Below, in pieces: positions 1 through 6,717 of a DNA stretch of 12,133 bases; the stretch's first letter is position 1, and the number at the start of each line of letters is the position of its first letter. This stretch comes from Gammaproteobacteria bacterium (GTDB lineage: Bacteria > Pseudomonadota > Gammaproteobacteria > Porifericomitales > Porifericomitaceae). Position numbers and translations under genes: made by a program. The notes below the pieces were generated by a model that ran no database searches, was not told the DNA's origin, and worked only from the letters and a program-made list of their open reading frames with translations. Location of the stretch: positions 1 to 12,133 of the forward strand of contig JAPPQA010000146.1 in assembly GCA_028817255.1 (NCBI GenBank), given 5' to 3'.

Positions 1-258
1 TTCCATCGAAAATATGGCTGCATTTATATTGTTTCCGGTGACAGCGACCTTGTTCCGGCGGTTGAAATGGCGAAAGAATTAAATGCCTGCCCCAGAATAA
101 TTATAGCCAACCCGCCCAGGCGAAAGAGCGATGAGTTATGCAGGGTTGCTGATGCGTGGTTCAGTATCAGCGAAAAGAAATTCCGGCTTTCCCAACTGCC
201 GGAAATGGTCAGAAGCAAAAAAGGCGCGAAACTAACCCGCCCTGCTGAATGGAGGTAA
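1..258 (+). CDS. NYN-domain (PIN-like/LabA-type) protein, C-terminal part, 5' end outside window
   Basis: The frame is open from base 1 to the TAA at 256-258, giving the last 85 residues. The visible start has the motif IYIVSGDSDLVPAVEMAKEL, the hallmark of NYN/DUF88 proteins: a beta strand ending in SGDSD, whose aspartates belong to the acidic metal-binding site of the PIN-like nuclease fold, then a helix. Next come a second strand (RIIIANPP), a basic RRKSDEL segment, and VADAWFSISEKKFRLSQLP, which resembles the tail of stand-alone bacterial NYN proteins. Family knowledge suggests RNA cleavage or processing, but no substrate can be inferred. The first acidic residues of the fold lie outside the window. 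It converges on glcF. GC is about 48% over bases 1-240, much lower than the minus-strand genes, which suggests a separate, perhaps horizontal, origin. An internal ATG at 67 is not a credible start because it follows the SGDSD motif. Confidence 0.85.
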   Translation, partial: FHRKYGCIYIVSGDSDLVPAVEMAKELNACPRIIIANPPRRKSDELCRVADAWFSISEKKFRLSQLPEMVRSKKGAKLTRPAEWR

Positions 259-410
259 TCAAACCGGCCGGCCGGGAGTAAAGGACTATTTCCCAGATTC
301 ATCGCGCGTTTCTCTATGGTGATTGGAGCAGAGTATGACGTGGTGACAGTGCTCCTGATGGGGACAAGAAGCGTTGGACCGACAACCCCGCCCGCATATT
401 TGATTGAGTC
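259..410. other. Convergent intergenic spacer between the NYN gene and glcF
   Basis: This 152-nt stretch separates the stop codons of two convergent genes. A perfect 12-bp palindrome, ccggccggccgg, lies at 264-275 just after the NYN stop. A 6-bp inverted repeat (ggagca and tgctcc, about 19 nt apart) lies near 326-356. Neither is followed by a T-run in either direction, so no intrinsic terminator can be called for either gene. No convincing coding sequence or RNA gene was seen. Confidence 0.5.
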
Positions 411-1661
411 TCAGGCGAGCGAGTCCCAGGCGTCTGCGCGCAGCAGGGCGGTCCAGTGCCGGACCGGCTTGGCGGAGGCGCTTTGCAGGTGCAGCTGGCA
501 GCCGATGTTGGCGGTGGCGATCACGTCGGCGGGGTGTCGCGCCAGCTCGCGCAGCTTGTCGTGCAGGAGCCGCTCGGCGATGCGCGGCTGCGCCAGAGAA
601 TAGAAGCCGGCCGAGCCGCAGCACGGGCCCTCTACCAGGGGCGCGTCCAGACCGGCGGCGGTCAAGGTGGCCCGCAGTCGCGCGATGGCGGCAGACTGGC
701 CGTGCTGCAGGGTGCAGGGTATGTGCACGGCGGCGCGGGTGTTGCAGGCGCGCAGCGCGCCGGGGGGGGCGGCGGCCAGCACTTCGGCGATGTCCCGGTA
801 CGCCTCCGAGACGCGCCGCGCCTTGGCGGCGTAAGCCGGGTCGTCGCGCAACAGGTAGCCGTACTCCTTGATCATGCTGCCGCAGCCGCTGGCCGTGCCT
901 ACCACCGCCTCGGCGCCTTGCTCCAGCTGCGGCCACAGCCGGTCTATATTGCGCCGCATCGTCGCCCGCGCCGCCGCCTTGTCCTCCAGGTGGTACGCCA
1001 GCGCGCCGCAACAGGCGTCTTCGATCTCCAGCAACGAGATCTCCATGCGCTCCAGCAGACGACGGCAGTGCCGGTTGATGTCGGGGGCCGTCACGGATTG
1101 TACGCAACCCTCCAGGATCAGCATCCGGCGCACATGGCGGACGGGCGGCGCTTTCTCCTTCCTCCCGGCGCCGCCCTCGTCGCTTTGCGGCCGCGGCGGC
1201 CGCGGCGGGAGCCGGCGGCGCAGTCTCGCGGGCAGGGCAAAGCGCAGCAGGCGCGCCAGCGCCAGCGCCGCCGCCAGCCGCCGCTTGTGCGGCAGCACGG
1301 CCAGGCCCAGGCGCCGCTTCAGCCGTTCCGGGAGGGCGCGCCCGTAGCGCGCCGCGATGCGCGGTCGCGCCAGATCGAGCAGGCGCGAGTACTCTACGCC
1401 CGAAGGGCAGGCCGTTTCGCAGGCGCGGCAATTCAGGCAGCGGTCCAGGCGCAGCAGGTTGGCGGCGCCGCTCGCTTCGCCCTCGAGGAAGCGCTTGATC
1501 TGATAGATGCGCCCGCGCGGCCCGTCCAGCTCGTCGCCGAACAGACGGTAGGTGGGGCAGTCCGTGTTGCAGAAACCGCAGTGTACGCACTGGCGCAGGA
1601 TGCGGTCGGCCTCGCGGCCGTCGCGGCTGCGCAACAATTCTGGCGGCAGGCGGGTCTGCAT
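411..1661 (-). CDS. glcF: Glycolate oxidase iron-sulfur subunit GlcF
   Basis: GlcF is the iron-sulfur subunit of membrane-associated glycolate oxidase. It accepts electrons from the flavin subunits as glycolate is oxidised to glyoxylate and passes them to the respiratory chain. The 416 residues are close to the roughly 407 of E. coli GlcF. Two ferredoxin-like [4Fe-4S] motifs are complete: C25, C28, C31, C35P (CVHCGFCNTDCP) and C75, C78, C81, C85P (CLNCRACETACP). Two cysteine-rich CCG-type modules follow, with C186 and CCG at 217-219, then CCG at 347-349. These are typical of GlcF and related LutA/HdrB-like proteins. The Arg/Pro-rich linker around residues 144-176 looks like low-complexity padding. 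The ATG lies 14 nt after the glcE TAG stop, with only a weak Shine-Dalgarno (AGG abutting the ATG), so coupling to glcE is likely. It is the last gene of the minus-strand cluster. Confidence 0.95.
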   Translation of the reverse strand: MQTRLPPELLRSRDGREADRILRQCVHCGFCNTDCPTYRLFGDELDGPRGRIYQIKRFLEGEASGAANLLRLDRCLNCRACETACPSGVEYSRLLDLARPRIAARYGRALPERLKRRLGLAVLPHKRRLAAALALARLLRFALPARLRRRLPPRPPRPQSDEGGAGRKEKAPPVRHVRRMLILEGCVQSVTAPDINRHCRRLLERMEISLLEIEDACCGALAYHLEDKAAARATMRRNIDRLWPQLEQGAEAVVGTASGCGSMIKEYGYLLRDDPAYAAKARRVSEAYRDIAEVLAAAPPGALRACNTRAAVHIPCTLQHGQSAAIARLRATLTAAGLDAPLVEGPCCGSAGFYSLAQPRIAERLLHDKLRELARHPADVIATANIGCQLHLQSASAKPVRHWTALLRADAWDSLA

Positions 1662-1675
1662 CCTGCGGCGGCGCG

Positions 1676-2824
1676 CTACATCCCGGGATAAAGCCGGCCC
1701 GGGTTCAGGATGCCGGCGGGGTCGAAGGCCCGTTTGAGCCGCCGGTGCAACGCGAGCAGCGCCTCCGGCAAGGGGTGGAACGGGTCATGCTTCCGGTCAT
1801 GCTCTGGGTCATGTTCTGGGGCGTGTTTCGGCGACGGCGGCGGGCGGAACAGACAGGCATGGCCGCCATGCCCGGCAGCGAGTTCGCGCACCGTCGCGGC
1901 AGGCGCGTCCGTGGCGGCCCAGCGCAGGGCGCCGTGCCACTCGAATGCCTGGCGGCCGGGCAGGGGCAGCGGCGCGCTCGCGGGCGGCAGCGAGATGCGC
2001 CACAGCGGGGCGGCGCCCCGGAAGAAGGCGCGGCGCTGATCGCGTATGTCCCGCCACAGGGATTGGTCGTCGCAACGCTCGCCGCCGATCGCGCGCCATG
2101 CCGCGGCGACGCCGCCGGGGCCGGAGGACAGCCGCAGGAATAGTCGTTCGCCGTCGTGGAAGCTGGCGCTCAGCGGCAGCCCGCGCCGCAGCCACCGGCG
2201 CAGCTGCGCCAGCGCCGTCTCCGGGGGCATTTCCAAGGCCAGGGAGAGCTGGGCGGCCGGTACCGGCAGCAGCCGGACGGTGGCCTCCAGCAGGATGCCG
2301 AGGGTGCCCAGCGCACCGGCCATCAGGCGGCTGATGTCGTAGCCCGCGACGTTCTTCATGACGCGGCCTCCGAAGCGCAGCCGTTCTCCCCTGCCGTTGA
2401 CCAGCAGCACGCCGAGCATCGCGTCCCGAACGGCGCCGCCGGATATCCTGCCGGGGCCGGACAGGCCGCTGGCGATGCAGCCGCCCAGGGTCGCCCCGCC
2501 GGCGAAGTGCGGCGGCTCGAATGGCAGCATCTGGCCTTTTGCCGCCAGCGTTTCCTCGATCAGCAGCAGCGGCGTCCCGGCGCGCGCCTCCAGGTAGAGT
2601 TCGCTGGGTTCGTAGTCGAGGATGCCGGCGTGCGCCTGCATGGCCAGCGTTTCGCCGGCGCAGGCCCCGCCGTAGAACGACTTGCTGCCGCCGCCGACGA
2701 TCCGCAGCGGCGTGCCGGCGCGGAAAGCGGTACGCACCCGCTCGGCGGTCGCCTCGCCGAGGTCGCGTGCGGGGCCCGATTCGCCGCCGCGGTCGCGTTG
2801 CCGCCGTTTCGGGATCGGCGCCAT
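1676..2824 (-). CDS. glcE: Glycolate oxidase FAD-binding subunit GlcE
   Basis: GlcE is the second flavoprotein-like subunit of glycolate oxidase, related to the N-terminal FAD-binding (PCMH-type) half of GlcD. The FAD-binding loop is RIVGGGSKSFYG at residues 41-52. It is followed by the GGATLGGCIASGLSGPGR segment and by the VMKNVAGYDISRLMAGALG motif, both typical of GlcE. The C-terminus has the family-like ending RLKRAFDPAGILNPGRLYPGM. At 382 residues it is longer than E. coli GlcE (about 350). The extra length lies in a basic N-terminal extension of roughly 17 residues and a His/Asp-rich tandem-repeat insert at residues 333-348, just before FHPLPEALL. The ATG has a good Shine-Dalgarno (GAGGA, 7 nt upstream) that overlaps the glcD stop. 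Confidence 0.94.
   Translation of the reverse strand: MAPIPKRRQRDRGGESGPARDLGEATAERVRTAFRAGTPLRIVGGGSKSFYGGACAGETLAMQAHAGILDYEPSELYLEARAGTPLLLIEETLAAKGQMLPFEPPHFAGGATLGGCIASGLSGPGRISGGAVRDAMLGVLLVNGRGERLRFGGRVMKNVAGYDISRLMAGALGTLGILLEATVRLLPVPAAQLSLALEMPPETALAQLRRWLRRGLPLSASFHDGERLFLRLSSGPGGVAAAWRAIGGERCDDQSLWRDIRDQRRAFFRGAAPLWRISLPPASAPLPLPGRQAFEWHGALRWAATDAPAATVRELAAGHGGHACLFRPPPSPKHAPEHDPEHDRKHDPFHPLPEALLALHRRLKRAFDPAGILNPGRLYPGM
1781..1828 (-). repeat. 12-bp in-frame tandem repeat inside glcE (about 4 copies)
   Basis: Four consecutive 12-bp units read on the plus strand roughly as gggtcatgcttc, cggtcatgctct, gggtcatgttct and ggggcgtgtttc (this register is offset by one base from the codons). 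On the coding strand they encode KHAP-EHDP-EHDR-KHDP, residues 333-348 of GlcE. Each unit is four codons, so copy-number change keeps the frame. The insert lies between the conserved HACLFR strand and the conserved FHPL...NPGRLY ending, in a position that looks like a surface loop. Confidence 0.85.
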
Positions 2825-2831
2825 CCTTACA

Positions 2832-2836
2832 TCCTC
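2832..2836 (-). promoter_or_regulatory. Ribosome binding site of glcE overlapping the glcD stop
   Basis: On the minus strand the sequence reads CTGAGGATGTAAGGATG. GAGGA lies 7 nt before the glcE ATG and shares bases with the TGA stop of glcD (2837-2835). This supports the chosen glcE start and suggests that ribosomes ending glcD help start glcE. Confidence 0.6.
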
Positions 2837-4322
2837 AGAAGCGCGGCAGTTCCGGGTGGGCGGTGCGCCCCCCGTGCACGTGCATGGCGCCCAACTCGGC
2901 GCACCGGCGCAGGGTGGGGATCGCCTTGCCGGGATTGAGTATGCCGTCCGGGTCGAATGCCGCCTTGAGGCGGTGAAACTGCTCCAGTTCCGCGCGGGTG
3001 AATTGCCCGCACATGGAGTTCAGTTTTTCCACGCCGACGCCGTGTTCGCCGGTGATGGTGCCGCCCGCCGCCACGCAGGCCGCCAGGATTTCCTCGCCGA
3101 AGGACTCCACCCGGCCCGCCTCTCCCGGCTTGTTGGCGTCGTACATGATCAGCGGGTGCAGGTTGCCGTCGCCGGCGTGGAAGACGTTGGCCACGGCCAA
3201 GCCGTATTTTTCCGACAACTGGGCGATCCGGCGCAGCACCTCGGAGAGGCGGCGCCTGGGGATCGTTCCGTCCATGCAATAGTAATCGGGGGCGAGACGG
3301 CCCACCGCCGGGAAAGACGCCTTGCGGCCCGCCCACAGGCGCTGCCGGTGCGCTTCGTCGTCGGCGGTCTCGATGCCGCGGGCGCGGCGCGCGCCGCAAA
3401 TCTCGCGCACGGCCGCGCATTGCCGCTCGATGTCGGCCGGGTCGCCGTCCAGTTCGCAGAGCAGGATGGCGGCGGCGTCGGTAGGGTAGCCGGCATGAAC
3501 GAATGCCTCTACGGCCCGGATGGCCGGATTGTCCAGCATCTCGAGCCCGGCCGGGACGATGCCCGCGGCGATGATGTCGGCCACCGCGCCGGAGGCGTCT
3601 TCCAGCTCCCCGAAGGCGACCAGCATGAGGCGCGCCGCCGCGATCTTCGGCAGCAGTTTGACGGTGACCTCGACGACGATGCCGAGCATGCCCTCGGAAC
3701 CGGTCAGCAGCGCGGCGAGGTCGTAGCCCGGGGCGTCGGGCGCCCGCGCGCCGATCTCCAGTACGGCGCCGTCGGCTGCGACCACCTGCAATCGTTGCAG
3801 GTTGTGCACGGTGAGCCCGTACTTGAGGCAATGGATGCCGCCGGCGTTTTCGGCGACGTTGCCGCCGATGGAGCAGGCCTGCTGCGAGGAGGGGTCGGGC
3901 GCGTAGAACAGGCCGTGCGGCGCCGCCGCCTCGGACAGCGCGAGGTTGGTAACCCCCGGCTGCGCTACTGCCTGGAGATTGTCCGCGTCTATAGCGAGGA
4001 TGCGGTTCATCTTGCTGAGGTTAAGCAATATGCCGTCGGCCAGCGGCATGGCGCCGCCCGACAGGCTGGTGCCGGCGCCGCGCGCCACCAGCGGCACGCC
4101 CTCGCGCGCGCACAAGCGCACGATGTCCCGCACCTGGCCGGATTCCGTCGGCAGCGCGACCAGCATCGGCAGCTGCCGGTGCATGGTCAGTCCGTCGCAT
4201 TCGTAGGGGCCCAGTTCCGCCGGGTCATGAACGATGGCCTCGGCGGGCAGGATGGCGCCGAGTTCCGCCAGCAGGCGCCGCCGCCGCGGCGCGGCGGAGG
4301 GCGTGACGGGCGTGCGCGCCAT
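2835..4322 (-). CDS. glcD: Glycolate oxidase FAD-linked catalytic subunit GlcD
   Basis: GlcD is the catalytic flavoprotein of glycolate oxidase and oxidises glycolate to glyoxylate. It belongs to the FAD-binding PCMH / FAD-linked oxidase C-terminal family, with D-lactate dehydrogenases as relatives. The 495 residues match the 499 of E. coli GlcD. The FAD pyrophosphate loop RGAGTSLSGG is at residues 81-90, followed by the SSQQACSIGGNVAENAGG segment and the LTGSEGMLGIV motif. The C-terminal domain has HAGDGNLHP at 382-390 and GEHGVGVEKL at 425-434, the conserved His-containing motifs of the family, and ends in the FDPDGILNPGK signature. The ATG follows the ubiB stop by 15 nt, with a possible GGGGA Shine-Dalgarno. 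glcD, glcE and glcF are in the standard order. No glcC regulator or glcB malate synthase is visible in the window. Confidence 0.96.
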   Translation of the reverse strand: MARTPVTPSAAPRRRRLLAELGAILPAEAIVHDPAELGPYECDGLTMHRQLPMLVALPTESGQVRDIVRLCAREGVPLVARGAGTSLSGGAMPLADGILLNLSKMNRILAIDADNLQAVAQPGVTNLALSEAAAPHGLFYAPDPSSQQACSIGGNVAENAGGIHCLKYGLTVHNLQRLQVVAADGAVLEIGARAPDAPGYDLAALLTGSEGMLGIVVEVTVKLLPKIAAARLMLVAFGELEDASGAVADIIAAGIVPAGLEMLDNPAIRAVEAFVHAGYPTDAAAILLCELDGDPADIERQCAAVREICGARRARGIETADDEAHRQRLWAGRKASFPAVGRLAPDYYCMDGTIPRRRLSEVLRRIAQLSEKYGLAVANVFHAGDGNLHPLIMYDANKPGEAGRVESFGEEILAACVAAGGTITGEHGVGVEKLNSMCGQFTRAELEQFHRLKAAFDPDGILNPGKAIPTLRRCAELGAMHVHGGRTAHPELPRF

Positions 4323-4337
4323 GCCGGCCGTCCCCGC

Positions 4338-6017
4338 TCAGGCGCCGCGCCTGCCGCTTGCGATCAGCGCCGTTCCCGCCGCCGCCAGCAGGGCCGCGGT
4401 CCAGGGGTTCGCCAGGGCGCGCCGGAAGCCGTCATCGTCGGCGGCCAGGGAGAAGAACGCGAGCACCAGCAGGGCCAGCCCGCATCCCAGGCGCCGCGTT
4501 GCCCGCTGGCTGCGCTCCATATGCGCGACGATTCGTTCCGTGTTGCGCGAACGGTCCACCACTTCCAGGGCGCCGCGGTCCAGGCGGTTGACGATGTTCA
4601 TCGCCCGTATCGGGATGTCGGGCAGGCGTTCCAGCCACAGCGGCATGTTGCGGCGCAGGTCGCGGGTCGCGCGCCGCAGGCCCATCCGCTCCCGCATCCA
4701 CCGCTCCAGCATGGGGCGCACGATGTCCCACATGTTCAGGTTCGGGTACAGGTAGCGGCCCAGGCCCTCGACATTGACGATGGTCTTTTGCAGCAGCAGC
4801 AACTGCGGCAGGATCTCCATGTTGAAGCGACGGGCGGTCTGGAACAGGCGCAGCAGCAGCTGGCCGAAGGAGATCTCCCGCACCGGCCGGCCGAGCATCG
4901 GTTCGCAGACGGTGCGCACGGCGGACTCGAAGGCGTCTATGCGGGTATCCTGCGGCACCCATCCCGACTCCACGTGCAGGCGCGCGATGCGCTGGTAGTC
5001 GCGGTCCAAAAAGGCCATGCAGTTCCCGGCCAGGTAGCGCAGATCGCCCTCGCTCAGGGAGCTCATGATCCCGAAGTCCACCAGCGCGAAACGGAACCTG
5101 TCGTCCGCCCCCGGCAGCACGAAGATATTGCCCGGGTGCAGATCGGCGTGGAAAAAACTGTCCCGGAATACCTGGGTGAAGAACATTTCCACTCCCTGCT
5201 CGGCGACGCGCCGCAGGTCTATGCCCGCCGCCCGCAACTGTTCCCGGTCGCCGATGGGGATCCCCGATATGCGTTCCATTACCATCACGTTCGAGGTGGT
5301 CAGCTCCCATACCACGTAGGGGACGTACAGCAATTCCGAGTCCAGGAAATTGCGGCGCAGCTGGGAGGCGTTCGCGGCCTCGCGCATCAGGTCCAGTTCG
5401 TCAATCAGGTGCCGGTGCAGTTCCCGCACTACGTTGTACGGCTTCAGGCGCTTGGCGTCTCCCCAGTAGCGCTCCAGGAAGCGGGCGATCAGATACATGA
5501 AGCGCAGGTCCGTCTCGATGCGGGCGCGGATCGCGGGGCGCACCACCTTGACGACGACTTCCCGCCCGTCCTTCGTGACGGCGGTGTGCACCTGGGCGAT
5601 CGAGGCGGAGGCGAGCGGCTGGTCCTGGAAGTCGGCGAATATCTCCTCCAGGCCCTTGCCGTATTCGGCTTCTATGATCTTGCGGGCCTGGGCGCTGGGG
5701 AAGGGCGGCACCCGGTCTTGCAGTTTCGCCAGTTCTTCGGCGATGTCGCCGGGCAGCAGGTCTCTCCTCGTGGAGAGGATTTGGCCCAGCTTGACGTAGA
5801 TGGGCCCCAGCTCTTCCAGGAAGCCGCGCAGCCGTTCGCCGCGGCTGCCGGCGTACGGCCGCCGCCGCCAGTTCCAGGGGAACAGGGCGCGCGCGAAGGA
5901 GAACCTGCGCAGCACCGGTATGGCGAGCAGGATCTCGTCCAGCCCCTGGCGCACCAGCAGCCGCTGTACGTACAGCAGCCGGAAGAAGTACCGGCAGCCC
6001 TGGATCAGCGCGTTCAT
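4338..6017 (-). CDS. ubiB: UbiB, ABC1/ADCK-family atypical kinase/ATPase for ubiquinone biosynthesis
   Basis: UbiB is a membrane-anchored protein-kinase-like ATPase needed for ubiquinone biosynthesis, thought to help extract lipid intermediates or support the Ubi complex. The 559 residues are close to the 546 of E. coli UbiB. Family motifs are intact: KxGQ (KLGQ, 76-79), the Ala-rich nucleotide loop ASASIAQVH (136-144), the invariant Lys K157, the ExD motif (E207, D209), HADLHPGN (290-297) and DFG (314-316). Two hydrophobic segments at about 509-525 and 538-555 are the usual C-terminal transmembrane helices. The start at 6017 gives MNALIQGCRYFFRLLY, which fits the family N-terminus. A further in-frame extension to 6170 is Arg/Pro/Gly-rich, overlaps ubiJ and was rejected. 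No clear Shine-Dalgarno precedes the ATG, which lies in a 17-bp duplication described separately. Confidence 0.96.
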   Translation of the reverse strand: MNALIQGCRYFFRLLYVQRLLVRQGLDEILLAIPVLRRFSFARALFPWNWRRRPYAGSRGERLRGFLEELGPIYVKLGQILSTRRDLLPGDIAEELAKLQDRVPPFPSAQARKIIEAEYGKGLEEIFADFQDQPLASASIAQVHTAVTKDGREVVVKVVRPAIRARIETDLRFMYLIARFLERYWGDAKRLKPYNVVRELHRHLIDELDLMREAANASQLRRNFLDSELLYVPYVVWELTTSNVMVMERISGIPIGDREQLRAAGIDLRRVAEQGVEMFFTQVFRDSFFHADLHPGNIFVLPGADDRFRFALVDFGIMSSLSEGDLRYLAGNCMAFLDRDYQRIARLHVESGWVPQDTRIDAFESAVRTVCEPMLGRPVREISFGQLLLRLFQTARRFNMEILPQLLLLQKTIVNVEGLGRYLYPNLNMWDIVRPMLERWMRERMGLRRATRDLRRNMPLWLERLPDIPIRAMNIVNRLDRGALEVVDRSRNTERIVAHMERSQRATRRLGCGLALLVLAFFSLAADDDGFRRALANPWTAALLAAAGTALIASGRRGA

Positions 6018-6035
6018 TGTATCGGCGCGTTCATT
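6002..6035 (-). repeat. 17-bp imperfect tandem duplication at the ubiJ stop / ubiB start
   Basis: On the minus strand AATGAACGCGCCGATAC (6035-6019) is followed directly by AATGAACGCGCTGATCC (6018-6002), with 15 of 17 bases identical. The first copy holds the ubiJ TGA stop (6033-6031), the second the ubiB ATG start (6017-6015). Because 17 is not a multiple of three, the two ATGs are in different frames. Confidence 0.85.
6014..6034 (-). other. Six-codon mini-ORF (MNAPIQ) bridging ubiJ and ubiB
   Basis: The ATG at 6034-6032 in the upstream copy of the 17-bp duplication opens a six-codon frame, MNAPIQ, ending at TGA 6016-6014. Its start overlaps the ubiJ stop as ATGA, and its stop overlaps the ubiB start as ATGA. 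The peptide copies the UbiB N-terminus (MNALIQ). It could act as a relay for terminating ribosomes, or simply be a by-product of the duplication. No strong Shine-Dalgarno precedes it, and translation is not shown. Confidence 0.35.
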
Positions 6036-6717
6036 GCCGCCGCCGTTTCCCGGACGCCGGGCGGGACGGCGGGCGCTTGGGGCGCCCGGCTTCCCGGCGC
6101 CCGGCTTCCCGGCGTTCGGCCGCCGCCGCCTCCAGACGGTCCAGCCGCGCTGCGAGGCCCTCCACGGCATCGCGCAACCGGTCCGTATCCCGGACGAAGC
6201 GCTCGGCGTTGCCCGGGTCCAGCAGCACTCCCCGTTCGTGCACCAGGTATTCGCGCATGCTGTACGACAGCCGGGACAGGAGTTCGCGCGCGCCTCGCAG
6301 CGTCCCTTTCCCGGCGCGGACGGCGCGGTACGCGGCCCAGTCGCCGACCAGCCCGGAGAGGGGCTCTTCCAGGTCCGGTTCGTAGCGGCGGCAGAGTCCT
6401 TGCAGTTGCCCGGCCAGTTCGACGCTGCCGCGCAGTTGCATACCCGGGACCGTGCCGCCGGCGCCGGCGGCCAGCCACGCGGCCAGCGCGCCGGCGGCGA
6501 AGCGCATGGACAGGTCCGCTTCCTCCTCCCGCACCGGCGGGAACAGGCGCAGCTCCGTATCCTCGATGCGCAGCGTGAAGCGCAGGCCCACGTCTTCGAG
6601 TTCGACCCGCACCGTCTTGCCGGTCAGGGCGCGCAGTTCCTCCGCCGCTTCCCGGTCCAGCCGCAAGGCGCGGTTGAGCAGCCCTTCCAGCAAAGCGACC
6701 GCCATAGCGTCCGGCAT
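6031..6717 (-). CDS. ubiJ: UbiJ, SCP2-domain ubiquinone biosynthesis accessory factor
   Basis: UbiJ is a soluble accessory factor of the aerobic ubiquinone pathway. Its sterol-carrier-like SCP2 domain is thought to bind the hydrophobic intermediates handled by the Ubi complex. The 228 residues are somewhat more than the 201 of E. coli UbiJ. The N-terminal part (about 5-113) fits an SCP2 fold, from MAVALLEGLLNRALRLD through a strand-rich region to GSVELAGQLQGLCRRY. A helical middle follows, then a probable coiled coil at about 165-205 (FVRDTDRLRDAVEGLAARLDRL). The tail is Arg/Ala/Gly/Pro-rich and contains a duplicated RREAG. The start at 6717 overlaps the ubiE stop as TGATG; the ATG at 6705 is an alternative. 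Its place between ubiE and ubiB matches E. coli and supports the name. Confidence 0.9.
   Translation of the reverse strand: MPDAMAVALLEGLLNRALRLDREAAEELRALTGKTVRVELEDVGLRFTLRIEDTELRLFPPVREEEADLSMRFAAGALAAWLAAGAGGTVPGMQLRGSVELAGQLQGLCRRYEPDLEEPLSGLVGDWAAYRAVRAGKGTLRGARELLSRLSYSMREYLVHERGVLLDPGNAERFVRDTDRLRDAVEGLAARLDRLEAAAAERREAGRREAGRPKRPPSRPASGKRRRQ
6085..6114 (-). repeat. 15-bp perfect tandem repeat (2 copies) in the ubiJ 3' end
   Basis: The unit cccggcttcccggcg (plus strand) occurs twice in direct succession, at 6085-6099 and 6100-6114. In the ubiJ frame it encodes the duplicated RREAG, just after the predicted coiled coil. Five whole codons per unit keep the frame. Confidence 0.85.

Noticed and set aside
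264..275. The ccggccggccgg palindrome as a terminator of the NYN gene
   Set aside because: It leaves little room for a loop and has no T-run after it. It may be only GC-rich self-complementary sequence.
24..302. A minus-strand open frame of 92 codons overlapping the NYN gene
   Set aside because: It lies antisense to the NYN domain, whose SGDSD motif is clear on the plus strand. No family resemblance was seen.
456..1691. A plus-strand open frame of 411 codons opposite glcF
   Set aside because: It is the antisense shadow of glcF, with low-complexity Gln/Arg/Ala composition and no motif. glcF has two complete ferredoxin motifs.
6018..6170. A longer UbiB with 51 extra N-terminal residues
   Set aside because: The extension lies inside ubiJ, is Arg/Pro/Gly-rich, and the family N-terminus begins at MNALIQGCRYFF.
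2682..6578. A plus-strand open frame of 1298 codons opposite glcE, glcD, ubiB and ubiJ
   Set aside because: It is antisense to four well-supported genes. Its product is rich in Gln, His, Arg and Val with no recognisable domain order, and stop-free antisense frames are expected in GC-rich coding DNA.
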